From contig CM063505.1 in NCBI GenBank assembly GCA_032207245.1, positions 176,666,827 through 176,730,826 on the forward strand: a DNA stretch of 64,000 nucleotides, read 5' to 3'. Every line of letters begins with the position of its first letter. Within the stretch, counting starts at the first letter, position 1. The notes under the pieces were generated by a model. It was not told the origin of the DNA and did not search any database. It was given only the letters and a program-made list of their open reading frames with translations. Positions 43,831 to 59,033 of the stretch are shown piece by piece. Both the position numbers and the translations under genes were made by a program. This stretch comes from Pardosa pseudoannulata. Its lineage: Eukaryota; Arthropoda; Arachnida; Araneae; Lycosidae.

Positions 43831-46800
43831 CAATGTATGAAGCTAGGTAATATGACAACTTACTGTCACATTAAAAAGGAGCAACATTAAAAAATTACTA
43901 CATCTATTTAAAAAGCTTTCTTCTTTCCTCCAGCAAACTTGCAAATGTATGATGACAATTTTCATTACGTTAAGTTTTTCTTACATAATGAAACTAATAT
44001 TTTCTAAGACCCAACAATTTTTCTAAATATTTAAATGCACAAAAATTATAAATATTGAAAATTTCTCCTTTTTCGAATCTTGATAAGAGTTATCGTCATA
44101 ACTCAGCTGCTGAATAGGGAAAAAAGCAATACCATACTCAAAAAACAAAAAACGTCATTTTAGTTTCATACAACTTTTTCTTCCACATATTTTTCACACA
44201 TTTCATAAGTAATAATAAAGCAATAATTACATAAGTCATTTGAGAGCACATAAGAATGCTACATCACTTTCATCAAATGTTAAGACATATTGGTTCTTAA
44301 TTCCATTAGTATTCTTATTCTAAAACAATTATGAAACAAGGAGTGTAATACTTATTTGCAACTAAGTCATGTATAACATTGGTACCTGATTGATGGCCCA
44401 CCAGTAAAACTTCCATCCTGCTGTAGAATACACAAAATTTATAAGTGAATCAGATATTCCATTTATTATAACTACTAATGCACATGTATAAATTTTTAAC
44501 TGTCTTATTAACTTATGAATAACAATAAAAACCTAGAAAATTTATTGTTTTATATTATAACTCCAAAAATTATATATATCTCGACAAGTAATGGAAACAC
44601 ATTTTATATAGAATAAGGTTATGTTAAATATAAATATAAAATTTATCATGTGTAAACCAATAATTGTTTTCTACAGTATAAAGTAAGAAAATTGCATGCC
44701 AATTCATTTTGACCAATAACATCTGTAGTATCTGTAAATACTTTTGATATGCTTCAAAATATAGTTCAATATGTGATCATATATATATATAAAATATATA
44801 TTAAGCAAGCTATCATGATTTAATCTATTCTGCAATATTGTTTAAACATAAAATATGTACAAATTTCGATAATTTATAAAAAGTTATAGACACAAAAGAA
44901 AAAAAATCTGAACTAAATTGAAAAGAATTTTACATAATGCATTATTTTAGGGTGTCCATTGCATTTTTGAAATTCAATTTTGTAAAAACCTAATACTTAG
45001 ATAATCAGAAAAGACTTTTGATAACTTTTCTAAATACATCAATCTTAAAAATAAACATGCTTTTGGCTCATGAACTATATACATAAAAAAATTTATTAAC
45101 ACATTAGGTACACATTTTAAGAATTTTTTAAATCAGATTTGAAATATTTCCATATTTTAGTAATTTAGATGCCGAAAAAGATTATTGATTAAAGGACTCA
45201 TGCAGAAAGACAAAATACATACAGTAATATAAAAATATAAATCAAACTAGAAAGAAAAAGGGTGACAAAATATCAGTCAGCTGCCAACAATTTAAACTCT
45301 CATAGACAAAATAGAAGCTCTTGTGTCAATAAGAGCAAACACAAATAGACAATTATGTTTCTAAAGCTTATCACAGAAAATTAATGAAGATATAAATATA
45401 AGCTTAATTTCTACAAACGAAATTAAAATCAATATGTTTACAAATCATACCAAAACAACCTGTTAAAAAAATTTACTTTTATAGGAAGTTTTAAATACCT
45501 AGACTATATTAGTATGCTACACAATTTTAAGCATAACAGGAAGAAAAAAAATAGCAAAGTACAAATAAAACAATTAAATTGGATAATTATTTAAAAAAAT
45601 TAAATTTACACACCACTAGACAAGTTATCATAAAAATGAACATTTCAGCAAATATAGTATTCCTCAACCTCCTTAGGTAATGGTGAAGAGGATTAAAAGT
45701 TCAATATTTCACATTGCAGAATTTATAATAATACATTCAAGAAATACAATAAATACATTTGCTCACACATCTTTAAATTCAGTTTCAGAATCAAAGGCTT
45801 GTTTCCCCAACATATTAAAAGCAATGAAATCAGCCAAAAATGTCAAATAATATGAACTTTGAAATGCAAAGCAGTACTATTCCAGCAAGGATTAGGTGAG
45901 AAAAATTGGTAAATATATATAATACTTAGTGTTGTGATGCAACACACAGTACAAATTCTAAAATTAAATAACTCTTATTATAAATCATTAAATTATTCAT
46001 ATTCTATGTCACTAAAAAATTGCTTGAGTATTTTTTGTAAGAAAACTTATTTCCTAATTCTCTATCAGTCATGCTGAATGAAAAGCTAATCGTTTTTCAA
46101 AAAGCAGTTCTTTAATTATACTTCATAAATAAGCTTCTAAAATTTTAGGGGTTTTCTTTAACGTATGAATAAAAAAGCAGAATATTTTACTTCCTGAAGA
46201 TATATAATGTACTTTATTTTCATTTTATTAAGATTTTAAAGTGGTTACTTTTTTGAAAACTATATATTATATACATTATAACTAACAATGCAAAATAAGG
46301 AGAAAAAAATAGCAGCATAAACTTTAATAAAAAAATTTCATAATTGATAATTTCCCCATTAATAACTAATAAAGTATTTTTTTTATGAAAAACAATGATT
46401 TAGAGCAAAGGGCCAAAATTCAAAGTAGGAAATTGTAATTTTTAAAATAATCTTTTCTGTACAAAATACACCACCTTACTTGACATACACTGATAACAAA
46501 TATAGATCCACAATTCAGAAATTTTTTTTTACTTTTTTGCTACCAATTAAAAACCAATATCTTCTCATAAATGTTATAAAGATATGTAATACGAATATTA
46601 GGTAACAAGGAATAAAACAAAGGAGCCTTACAAATTCTAAAAATGGGGTAACAGGTGGGGGAAAATATAATCAGTAACAAATGTAAATATAGTACAACTA
46701 TATAAAACATTTCCAAATAAATATGCCAATTACGTATAAACAATAAAACACAAAAGACATAAAAGTGTTCACTTTGTAGGAAAAGCTCTTCTATAAAATG

Positions 46801-49073
46801 AAACACATTAAAGACAAAAACAATAAAATTATATTTCATAAAAAAAAAACCCATGAAAAAAAAAGTTACATGAAGAGTGTTCTAAGAGAAGTTGAAAGTT
46901 TTGGCTAAGTGGTTAGACCTTCATTTTGACCTTTCATTTGATTAGGTTTTGGATTTCAGGACTGAAAACTTATCAAGAACTACATAGTGACTGGATAAAT
47001 ATCTCTTACTAATGTAAATATATGATTTGAGAAACTTAAGGGGGAGATGGAGGAAGATTAAAAATATTTTAAATTCACTTCTATAAGGAAAATGCTTAGA
47101 CAAAGATTTATTAAACTAAACTATTTTACATTAAAATTATAAAAATACAAAAAATTAAATGAAAATGAATTTTATAAATGACAATAAAACATTTGATATG
47201 ACATGTTTCTAATACTATAATTGCACAAAAATTATCCAAAACAAAAACGATTAAGTGTTAAGGATTTTGCAAGGAATTTTTCAAGGGTTGAGAAAGGGAG
47301 GTTCTCTCAATTCAGCTCATATACATTTCACCCCTCTCACCTGCTATGCCACAGTTAAACAAAACATTTTTTTTCTGTTGAACTGCTTTTATAACCACTC
47401 TTCATGTTTCTTTTTCCACAGAAGTACAAAATTAGAAATTACTTTCCATATACTAATATCACGTATTTATACTAGCTGACAGACAGTTTTAAATCGATAA
47501 ACTTTAAATATTTTTTTTGGAGGTTGGGGGGGGGGTTGTTTTGTATTTTTGCTAATTAAAGCAAGATGTTAAAAACCCTTTCTCATGCTTAACTGAATCT
47601 CTAATTAGAAGAAATTAATGATGAAATAGTATTAAACAGATGAATAATTAAAATACAATAAACAAAAGAAACATTTAAGTTTTTTTTTCTAAGGAAAACA
47701 TCACATATACACACATTTGAGCAAACAAAATTTTCAACAAGATGTTTAAACATATGAAACTTCAGAAAAAAAAATCTATAAACAAAAAACTACACCTCTT
47801 CTTAACTTATCTAATGAATATAGATAACCTCATACAAGCAGCCTTAAAGTATATTTTACTCAATGTACATACGAATAATTTTCATACCATATAAAATACG
47901 TAACTAAAAGCCATTTTTTTAAACTTAAGAATTGAAATAAACAAAAAGATTAAATAATATTTATGAAAACACTACAAAACTAAATGGAAGAAAGCAAAAC
48001 CAAATTACAAAAACAAAACTATTAGACCTATTGCAATATTTTTCTTATTGACAATTATGAAAGATATATTTGCACTATACATTTAAATTCGAATCTTAAC
48101 ATTTCAAGCAGTGACAAAATAAATACATTTCAAGTGTAGTGTAATATCCTTAACTAATTAATATTTAAAACATGAAAAGTTTTGATTAGAAGAGAAAAAA
48201 ATACTTTAAAAATCAGGAAAATATTTAAGTAGATTAATTTAATAGCTGATTTTTAAATAACTGAAGAGCATGAAAACTAAACTGTACTTAAAAATTTACC
48301 CTAAAGTGTTTTTATACTACAAATTGACATTAAGATACCGTTACATGGAATGGTTTGGGAAAATAGGAAAGAAAAAATAATTTTAAACTTGGAAAGGGAG
48401 AAAAATGTAAAGGTAATGAAGTTAACAATTGTTTTTATTCAATCCAATTATGCTAATAATTGTATAAATAAATACTAGAAATATTTTGCAATAACTAGAT
48501 GGAAAAGATCTTTTGAAGTAGTTTCTTTTTTTCTTCATAGTAAAATAAATATGCATGTACAAATACATACAAATATATGTATATAAACTGCTGTAGAAAG
48601 AAATCAGGTGATGGTTCACAATGCTTAATTACTTGCTTGCCACTGCCAGATGATCAAGTAGTTTTATAAAGTTTTTAAATACATTTATATGTACAGCAAT
48701 GTCTAGACCTGAATAGCATAAGATGTTAGCATATATATACATCTGAATGTATTATACATATATATGCCCACAACTTATGTGTATGAGTAATCAAAGAACA
48801 ATTCTAAAATGGTGAGAAATACTGTAAATTATCTGGTAAACAAAACAAAAAACTGATCACTTGAGACATTCATACTGGCATTGTAAAGTTCACATATTAA
48901 AAAAAGTACCCTATGTAACACAGCCCAGATTATTTTAGACTGAAGAGTCTGTACATAAGATGGAAAACAGATAATAAAATAAGCCGTGATACACATATGT
49001 TGACATTTTCCAGTCAGATTCTATATATTAAAGTAATGGGCAATACAGAAAAGAAAATCAATATATTGGAAGG
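43831..49073 (-). other. Downstream flank of CERS1, possibly long 3' UTR
   Basis: AT-rich with no protein-like frame. Animal CERS transcripts can have long 3' UTRs, and several AATAAA-type signals occur on the minus strand, but the true poly(A) site cannot be chosen from sequence. A possible small exon flanked by AG and GT lies at about 44394-44428 on the minus strand. Confidence 0.4.
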
Positions 49074-52000
49074 TTAATCTTTTAACTTTCTTTTTACTCG
49101 ACTTCGTACATCTCCAGCATCTCCATTTAAAAATTGACTTCCATCACAGCTACCATTTGTCTTCAGAGAACTGGAAAAAACATTTTAAAATTAGTTTTAT
49201 ATTCCAGGATAATTCTAATATCTAAACTAACTTCTAAAATATTTTATACTTCAAAGTAATTTTGAAAATGAATATACATGTAATAAAGATATTTTTAAGA
49301 TAAATGGCATGTTTTTACACAGAAAAGTTAATTAGACCTAGCTTTTACATTCTTTAATCCTGTATAGCTTAAAATAACAAAATCACTTCAATGTTATGAA
49401 TAAAATCCCCAAAAAGCTGCCTGGGCTGAAGAGAAAGCCAATTTAAATTGATTAGTAACATGCTATTTTTTTTTAGTTACTCACCCATTCTGCATGGTAT
49501 CCTCACTGTGATTATTACTAGAGGATAAGTGTTTGGTTATTTTTTCTTCAACATCATATTCCCTAGTGTCATCAATTTCTTTAACTTGCCCAGTAGCAAC
49601 CCGATACAAAAATTGAAGAATAAACTGTAAAAGAAAAAAAAAATCATTATTAAGTTATAACAAAGCATGGTATTATCCAGGACAATTTTTGTAACTAGAA
49701 ACTCCTTGTGATTGCTCTACCCATCCACATTTGATTGTAAGGTTGCTATAATTGAACTTGTTTACAGTTCAGAGAGTTATGTTTGTTATTTTGGTAATTC
49801 CACTGGAAGCAATCTTTACTATTCTCATACATTTTTATAAAATGATTCCCCAATCAAGACAAACATAAAAGCAAAACACTGTTTTACTGATATTACAATT
49901 ATCAGCAATATTCAACCACATTGCAGCCATTGTTTCCACATTATCTGCCATGCTGTTTTGGGGTAGATGAAAGAACCCAAAATAAAAATTTTCAATCCCT
50001 GATTATTAGATAGAACTGATTAATAGCTGTAACTCTTGTGTCATCTCAAAAATTGCTCTCAGCCCCAATTTTTTTTACCCTATAGGACACTAGGTGTTGC
50101 TTGTAGGACAGTTACACTATGTAATACAGGCATAAACATTAAAAAGTACATAAGATAGCTGAAAAACCTATTTCCTATAAACAAAATTATAATACTACAT
50201 TACTCTCTCACATATGCACACATAATTTATATATATGTATACAAAGGTCACCTTTTAAGTTTTTACAAATGACCAACAGAAGGCACTAATAAAATTTATC
50301 TTCAGGATATTTGTGAAATTAACTTTTTTTAAATCTTAAAATCAGTGGCATCTTAGAAATCATATGCGTATTTTGTTTACAGTGGATGCTTAAAAAAAGC
50401 AAGTGAAACTAAACTGTCCATTATCTTGGTGTTTCAAGATTAACTGAGTCCCACAAAAGTTTTTTGTTTCCAAAACACAAGAAAATGACTGACTGTTTTT
50501 TGGCCTTACAGGACATATTGTATCTATACCTTTAAATTATCAAAAAAAAAAACTTAATGCTAAATGGTATACAGAAATTTGTTTGCCCAAACACCAGCTT
50601 TCACACAGTACTTGAAACAATTGATCATTTAAAGGATAAAAATATCAAATTAATGTTCTATAGCCCATATTCTCCTGATTTGTCACCTAACGACTTTTTC
50701 TTTTATGTCAAACAAAAAATGTGCTGGCAGCAGTTTTCATCACCTGAAGATGCTGTTGATGCCTTCCAAAGCATGTTTTTGAGATATCGACTTCAGAGTG
50801 GAAAAACTGGTTCAATAATTGGTTTGAACGGATTGAAAATTTTATAAATCTTAAATACAAATATTTTGAAAAGAAACAAAACAGTTTGTTCCCCCCAAAA
50901 TTCTTTTTTATCCCAATTTTTGCAAAAACTTACAAAGCAACCCTCATATATATATATATATACACACACACATGGCATTATAATCAATTTTTTTTTACAA
51001 ATTTTATTAATGCTTTCCTACAGAATATGAAATTTAAATAACGTAATCAATATTACCATCTAAATTACAAATCCTGCTATTTTTCTTGACAATAGTCACT
51101 GGTTTGTTGATCATTGTTTTTGTGATGAATATTGAAATCATGTTAAAAATGCTCAATGCCAATTTTTGTGCATGAACACAAAATTTAATTGCACAACCCT
51201 TCTCCAAGATACTTGAGTATGAATATTAGGTGCCATGAAACAAGCATGTATTTAGTCAAGTGACACTGGCATATTAGCCTTATGCACAATCCATTTACTT
51301 TGATAGCAGATAGCAACACTTCTTTTAGTCCACAGAAATCACTATTACAAAGAGTAATTTATTAACAATGTATCAGTTATAAAAATGAAAATTAAGAAAT
51401 TCACTTAATTCCACTATTCTTAGACTACTTTAAAAGGTTTTATACACATGCAATAAATGAAGCTAGTTTCACAATTTTAAATATATAAATTTCAGATACA
51501 AACCAAAAACCAATAGATATTTAAAAGTTGTAGGATCCATAACAAGCTGTTCATCAAGAGAGCACATGGAAGGATTAATTTCATTCTCTGCACATCAGAT
51601 GTTGCAGAATACAATACACGCAATGGATACCAGTATAAGCGTGCTACAAACCTATCAAAAGATAAATGGACACATTAACAAAATCCAGATCATTACAGTA
51701 TTACATTTTAAAATTTTAACCTGATAATCAGTATGACAAGATATGGAGACAAACTTTGAATGTATGACAAACCAGGAAGACAACACCAATTACTTTTTTT
51801 TCACCATGAAAACTTCTAAAAGTACTATATGGAGGAAAAAAATCCCTATTGTGAAATGATTGGAACAAAAGCTGTTTCTGGTTAGCAGGTTAATAATGTA
51901 TCATTTTATTCAGTTAATTCAAACAAAATATAGTTAAAACTTGAGGCTTGTAAGGTAATTTATACAGTTTATATTAATCCAATGACATCACATTTTAATA

Positions 52001-55000
52001 CTATAATGGATTTTATATTTTAAACATGATGTCTGGGCTTCAATTTAGAATATATTCGAGATCCACCTACTAGAAAGAAATTGAACTAAATGCATTTATA
52101 GAGCAGCACACATTTGCAAGTTGAGCTCCTCATATATTTTGATTTTCATAGCAACTTCATGCATGTACATTTTGCCATTTGATGGGGTAGAGCTAATGAA
52201 TATCTACCAAAGACTGAATGAATCAAGAAACAGTACAAAAATAAATGAAAGTTAAAAAAAAAAATAAAAAAAAACTATTAAAAATTCTTTTTTATTACAA
52301 ATACCAGAATGCAATTTTAACCATTTCTAAATTTAAAAAAAATTATAATTCAATTATTAATACTCTAATAAGTCATGTATTCTAGGGGGAGAGGAAGAAA
52401 GGAGCAGCAGTTTGCTAGATGTAGCAAAGTTCTTGAAAAGTTACAATTTTTGATTAGCAAAAAATTTTCTTCAAGTAATAATACTGTTTTTACATAATTT
52501 ATTAATATTAGATATTAAAATATGCATACATAATTGTTTCTGAGTAGCTAAATTTTTAAAATTTATTACATTTAACACTATTTTCCTCAAGAAAAATTTA
52601 TCTTTATAATTTTGCAGGGAGAGGGGAAGCAAATTTGACATCTGCCATGGGCACCAGAAAATATGCTATGACACTGACTAGTTTATTAATAGGCTATGTA
52701 TAAAAAAAATGTCAATGATAGAACATCATGAAATATATGTAAATGAGCAAACTACAACAAGCATGATTAAAATAAAAGTGTAAAGTGCTGTAGCAACAAC
52801 TTATTTTCATCAAATAAGTAAAAAAAAAATTTTTCTTTTTAAAGTTATGACATTAATTATAGTATGCTGATAATTTAGGCAGGTGTAAGTGATTATAACA
52901 TCATAAACATTATATTGTTGCAAATTTACTGAGGTTACAAGTACCATATGTTTAAGTTATTAGATAATGTTTTATGCATAAGTATTAGGATGAAAGAAAT
53001 GATAGCCAATTTAAGTAAAATACATTTTTCTTAAACTGAGATTTTAAACTATGACTGATATGAAGACATCTCTAAAATAATATATCCTAATATCTTTAAG
53101 AATATGTTAAAATGACATATTACTTCAAAATTTATTTTTATAATCACCACTAATTTAACATAAAGTATAATTAACACTAAAAAATTATTCATGAACATGA
53201 CAATATATTCATATTTTGAAAAAAAAATTGCTATATTTATATAATTTATATTTTATGCCACTTAACCTGCAAAGTTTTTTTAAATTAAAAAAAGTCAGTG
53301 CATGTTTGGAAAAAAAAGGTAAAATATGTGTGGCAGTTGATCACAAAGATATGTCCTCAATGAAAACACAATATATTGAAAAGGGATAAGAATAAAGAGA
53401 ATATCTTTTTCAGAATTTATATTTTCAAGATATTCTGAAAATAAATCAAGCAGAAGAAGCCAAATGTCCCTTGTTAACAAATCTGTGTCACAGCAGAGTC
53501 GTACAGACCTGAAAAATAATTGTCCAGCTGACATTAAAAAAAAAAAAAAAAAGTTTCATCGGTAACAAAAATATATCTATCATATTGAGTAAAAGTATTT
53601 TCATGTGCTGAGTTATTTTTGTGTCAAAAATGTCTATATGTATAATATATTAATTATAGCTTTATTTTATAACAGAATCTATAAGCATATTTCTTAGTTT
53701 GGGAGCACAGTCTTTGCTCCTCTTTTTCTTTTCCTTACTTAAGGGTTAATTTGACCAGGACTTACTGCTTAAGAGTCAAAATGATAAACATTCAATCTCA
53801 TGGTGGGATTTGAACTCTTAGGCTTTGATACTCTAATATTTTCTTATACAGTTTACAATTTTTTAATAAAATATTTTTTAACATAATGTCAATGCAAAGA
53901 TTACAATTCAGTACTACAAAATTTATAGCATATTGAATACATGACAAATAGATTAGAAAAAGATCAGCTGCCAGAAAATTCATAAGTATTCAGTGTGTCT
54001 ATCAGGAGATTGACAAGATATGTAGAATATGGCTTCCTATTTTTCTACAACTATTTAAACATAAAAATAAGCTTGATAGTTAAAATTATGTTTTAAAAAA
54101 TACTAATGTGATGTAACTAATTTAAACCATGTGTTTTGAAAATTGCCAAATGTAAAAAGTTAATTTCTTTGAGTCAAAAATGAGTTTACAAACAATCTAG
54201 AATTATAAATATATTAAAACCAATGAAATAAATAGAAATTAAATGCTTGTATTTTAGACAAGTAATTTCAGAAAAAAAATTAACATGCCCTTATTTGGTT
54301 TGCTGGGGATAGACTTGGCAATTTGATGTAGTCTTAGGACTTCATTAAATTCACACACAAAAGAGCTGTCATGGCATAACATTTATCTGACTATTACAAT
54401 GTTTCCATAATTTTTGAAAACAAGCAAAGAAAACTCATATTAAAGATATAAAAGTTCCCTTAAAAAATTGCAAAATCACAAGTAGAATATAATGGTGAAA
54501 ATTAAGTTTAGAAAAACCGAAATGATAATGATGAGATATGAATAAAAAGCCTTGTTGCACATGCTTGAAATTTATCCATAGTTCCATTACATAATATAGC
54601 CAATACTACAGTGCAATTTATTAAAAAAGGATATATTATGAAAATTAAAATAAGATATTATTTTGAGTAACATTTTAGTCTCTTTTGAAACTAGCACCAA
54701 AAAAAAGAGGGTCTTTCAGAAATTTTTAAAAAATGTTTGAAAACTATTCATAAAGTAATTCATAACACTAGATCTAAAATTGGTCACACAGTTTTGGCAA
54801 TCTTATGCAGTTCACTATAATGCTGATATATATATTTTTAGGTTTCTATAATTATACACTTGGACCTTTTTTACTTCTTTGTACAATGTAAAACAAAGTA
54901 TTGCAATCAAGAAAAATTTCAGAGTTTAAATTTCAAAGAAAATACTCATTTAAACACATACCTGAATGAATTTTGACAGGTTTCAGCATTATTTCTATGG

Positions 55001-58000
55001 ATAAGGAAACTTTAATTTTGTAATGTTACATATGTATGACTATTCCTGAACTAGTTTAAGTTTCCTCTTGATATCTGTGCATACATATGCATCTCACACC
55101 ACTCAAAAATAATTCACCAAAGAAGGTAAATGTTTATGCAGGACCATTATAATGTATAGCTGTGCACCTCATCTTTAAATTGCAATAGGAATTCTGTATA
55201 ACAAAAAACTTCAATATAGCATATTAATGCTTTGAGGCATAACTCAAAAGCAATCAGCTATAAAATGATGAAATCATGTATTTAGTACTGTTATAATGTC
55301 TAATTGTGTACTTTCTGTTTTAACTGCAACCTGCACCCTTAGTTTCCAAAGTAATATGCATTTATGCTGTGAGGTATACTGTGAGAAATTGATAACTGTA
55401 AAAATGTTGAAACAATATATTTAAGACTATTATAATATGAAGTTGTGTTTTTTTTCTTGAAGGCAACATGCTTTCTATACACAAAAAATTCCAATATAGT
55501 AGGTATTACACAGTGGGGCACAACTCGAAACAATTAGCTGTAAAATCTTAAAATATTGTTTTTAGGGCAATTATAACATTTGGTTAACACTCCTCCTCTT
55601 GATTGTAATCATTGCTTTAAATAACAAAAAGAAAAATCAATATAATGTATATTAATGTTGTGGGACACAACTTAAAAACAATCTTAGAATGTAGAAATTT
55701 TATGTTTAGGACTGTTAACATCTAAGTACCTCCAATTTAGACTGCAACCTCACGCTATATAACAAAAATTGCAATATAAAGGTTAATATTGCTATTGATC
55801 TGCAACAATGCAAGTCAAAACATCGACATTCATATGCATTTGTAACATTGTATTTGCAAAATATTTCAGTTTAGAACGACATAAAAAGAAATGCTTCAAT
55901 ATAAGGAATATTAATGCTTTGGTTTTCGGACACATGGTATTACTTAGAACTCCACAACACATTCAATTTTTAATCATTATCAAACATTTAACAAGATTTT
56001 CTAAAGAGTATTTATAGATTGAACCACCCAGAGTTTAGATGTATTAAATAATTAATTTGTTGCAAAATTTGTTTACAGAAAAACAAGACTTTCATTTCTA
56101 AAAATATTTAAATTTATTTAGAAATTGGGATTCGAACCCACGAACTCCGGATCCCAAGGCCAGCACCCTAACCAATCGGCCATCATTCGGCGACTGCAAG
56201 AATGTAACAGTTAAGAGAAAGTTTATTTGAATATGTTACTATAAAGTTAATTTGATTTAGATGTTTTTCAATAGTTTTTAATAGTTAGCCTTTCAATTAC
56301 GCTGTTTTATATAATATTTAATAATTTTATATGAAAATCTTGCAATTTCTTAAGTTGAGCAGTAAATACACATTATCAAATGCTTAATTTTTAGCAATTT
56401 TTTCTCCAACATTTATATTCAATCAATAGAGCATGACTTAACATTTATATATTCGAAATATATATTACATTCTTCAACATTATTATAAAAGAAAAAAAAA
56501 TAGGATATATTTTTACAAAATGTTAAGAAACTTTTTTTTACTATTATAATACAGGTCATCTTATAAAATGTAATAAAGGTAATTTTTATTCCTGCATATC
56601 ATGTGATAAAGAACAAAGACAAAATTTTCTTTACCACCATTAAATTTCAAGAGATTAAAAACATTTTTAGAGATTGACAAATGTAACAATTTTTTTGAAA
56701 TTCCTAAAAAGTAGTAATTTCTAATTTACATATTTTTTTAAATGCAAAAGCAAAAAGTTTCATTAACTTCAGAATTATCAAAGTGATATTGATTTCAAAA
56801 AAGGAAAAGCATTTAAGGGTTTGAACATAACAATGTGACATGTAAAGATTGTGCAAGAGCTAATGCTAAGTGTTGGCTATAAATATCAAATACTAATAAA
56901 TTCATGCACATTCTCACGAATTTGGTGCCATAAGGCTGGGTAATATACTTACAAATCCTTAATAACAATGCATAATGTAGCCTACACAGATGTCAGCAAG
57001 GCTGCATTCTCTAGGATGCACCTAAAATCTGTCAGTAGAACTCATAAGGGTTAAAAAAATTATCCCTGCTAGAATCTGACTATTTAAATCGGTGCAAACT
57101 ACAAATACAATGTGATATTAAAATGAACAGCCATTTTATATACGGGTCAGAAATTCCAATCTAAACAAAAAATTTCAACATATCATCAATTTCTTACTGG
57201 GAAACCCCCCCCCCAAAGATTACACTACACAAAATCAATCCATTTCAATTCAATTTATGGTGGATCAAGTATTTTATGTCACAGCAACCAAAGTTATGTA
57301 TTTTTACAAAGTTTTGAAATTTTTAATGATTCTTTTTTTCACAGAATCAACATTCTACTCAATCACAGTATTTATTTTTTTTAATTTAACTTTCAATATG
57401 TTGTATTTAAAACTGTTAATTTCTTTTGGTAAAGAGAAAAGACATTAATTTTGAATTCCATAAATTATAACACTTAAAACCTTCAATTGAAAATTTTAAA
57501 TACGAACCACAATTTTAAATATTTAATACATAATTTTCTTCTGGTAAAGATTGCAAAAGTATTAAATATATATGTATAAGAAATGCAAATCTTAGATCTA
57601 GAAATTAAATTTTAAACTCAGAATTGCATATTTAAATGTAAGAAAAACAAATAAAACATACCAGGTGACACTGAAACAAAAGAAAGAAATGTTTGCCATT
57701 ATTTCATGCCTCTTTACTAATTTACTTCCTTGGGTTTTAAAATACACATTAAGTTTCGTAAATTCAAGAGATATATCACATACGTCATGGAGAAACAATA
57801 CAAGACATCCAATGTTGTGATATCTGAAAATGAGTAAAGCAGAATTATTATGAGGCAAAAATAATAAACATTTTATAAAGAGATAACTAAAATTATAACA
57901 GATAATGGCACACTCAGACTTCTCACATGAGGAGTGGTTGTAGAAATTTTCACACGCCAAATTTTTTTGTCAAATTATAATATTATACAAGAGCATATTA

Positions 58001-58964
58001 GAGAAAAAATATAGTACAATAAATAAATTGAGGCAAAATCTTTTTAGAAAATTGAAAATTTTATGGATGTTTTTGCATGTCACTGATAATTGACATGACA
58101 TTTAAATGCAATACTAAATGAAATAATAAAGAATGGGATTCTACATGAGTTTATAGAGAATTAAGTCCAATTAAAACTAGAGTCAGTTCACAAAACTATG
58201 ATGTTAAAAGAATGAACAAAAGAATTTAGAAGAATGTCATGAGACATTTAACAGCTAAAAGAAAAAAAAAATGCAATTTTTTTTAAATTTTATTTTTGAT
58301 TTGAAATACTCCTAAAATATTACTATTATTTTGATTACAGCTACCAATAAATATTTTGAGATTATTCATTGTAATTTTTTATTTACAAATAAGCTTGATG
58401 AATTTAGTTTAAAACTTGTTCATTTATTTTCACTGAAGGTTAAAAATTAAATTTTTTATGTTATTACAGATGGCACAAAATATATTTGCAAAACATTTCT
58501 AGTACTGAACAAAATAATTCTACATGCAAAAAATTTTTGAACTTTAAAATTTTGAAAAGATTAAAAATTATAAATTTCAACAGTATACTAATTTTAATAA
58601 AGTAACATGCTCTACAGATAATATCAGAATATACAGGGTGACAACAAATGTAAATTTAGAAAGTTAATTTTTATAATAAATTTTACATTAAATAGATATA
58701 ATATACCTCAGAGAATATGAGAAAGATATTAGCATCACGGTTAGAACATGATGGATCATCATTACTAATGAATCTTTCCGCCAGGTATCCAAGAACAATG
58801 TGGCATACAAAGAATGGACATAAAATCCACACTGTGACATATACATAAAATAAATATCCGTTGGAGGCAGTTCTTCTAGAGTCCATCCTAAAAGAAAGAT
58901 AAAAGAAAACAAAACACTTAATATTTGTTGATTAATAATTACCTTCTCTTAAATTCTGTTAATA

Positions 58965-59033
<69 letters not shown>

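Noticed and set aside
46890..46970. Possible SINE or tRNA-like sequence (GGCTAAGTGGTTAGACC)
   Set aside because: Only a short A-box-like match; no B box at the proper distance.
57598..57960. A single 120-codon gene on the minus strand
   Set aside because: Only 57662-57823 is coding, as CERS1 exon 4. The flanking codons are intron read-through beyond clear splice sites.
58683..58886. Minus-strand frame starting MDSRRTAS
   Set aside because: It is the wrong frame of CERS1 exon 3; the overlapping frame carries the Lag1 motif.
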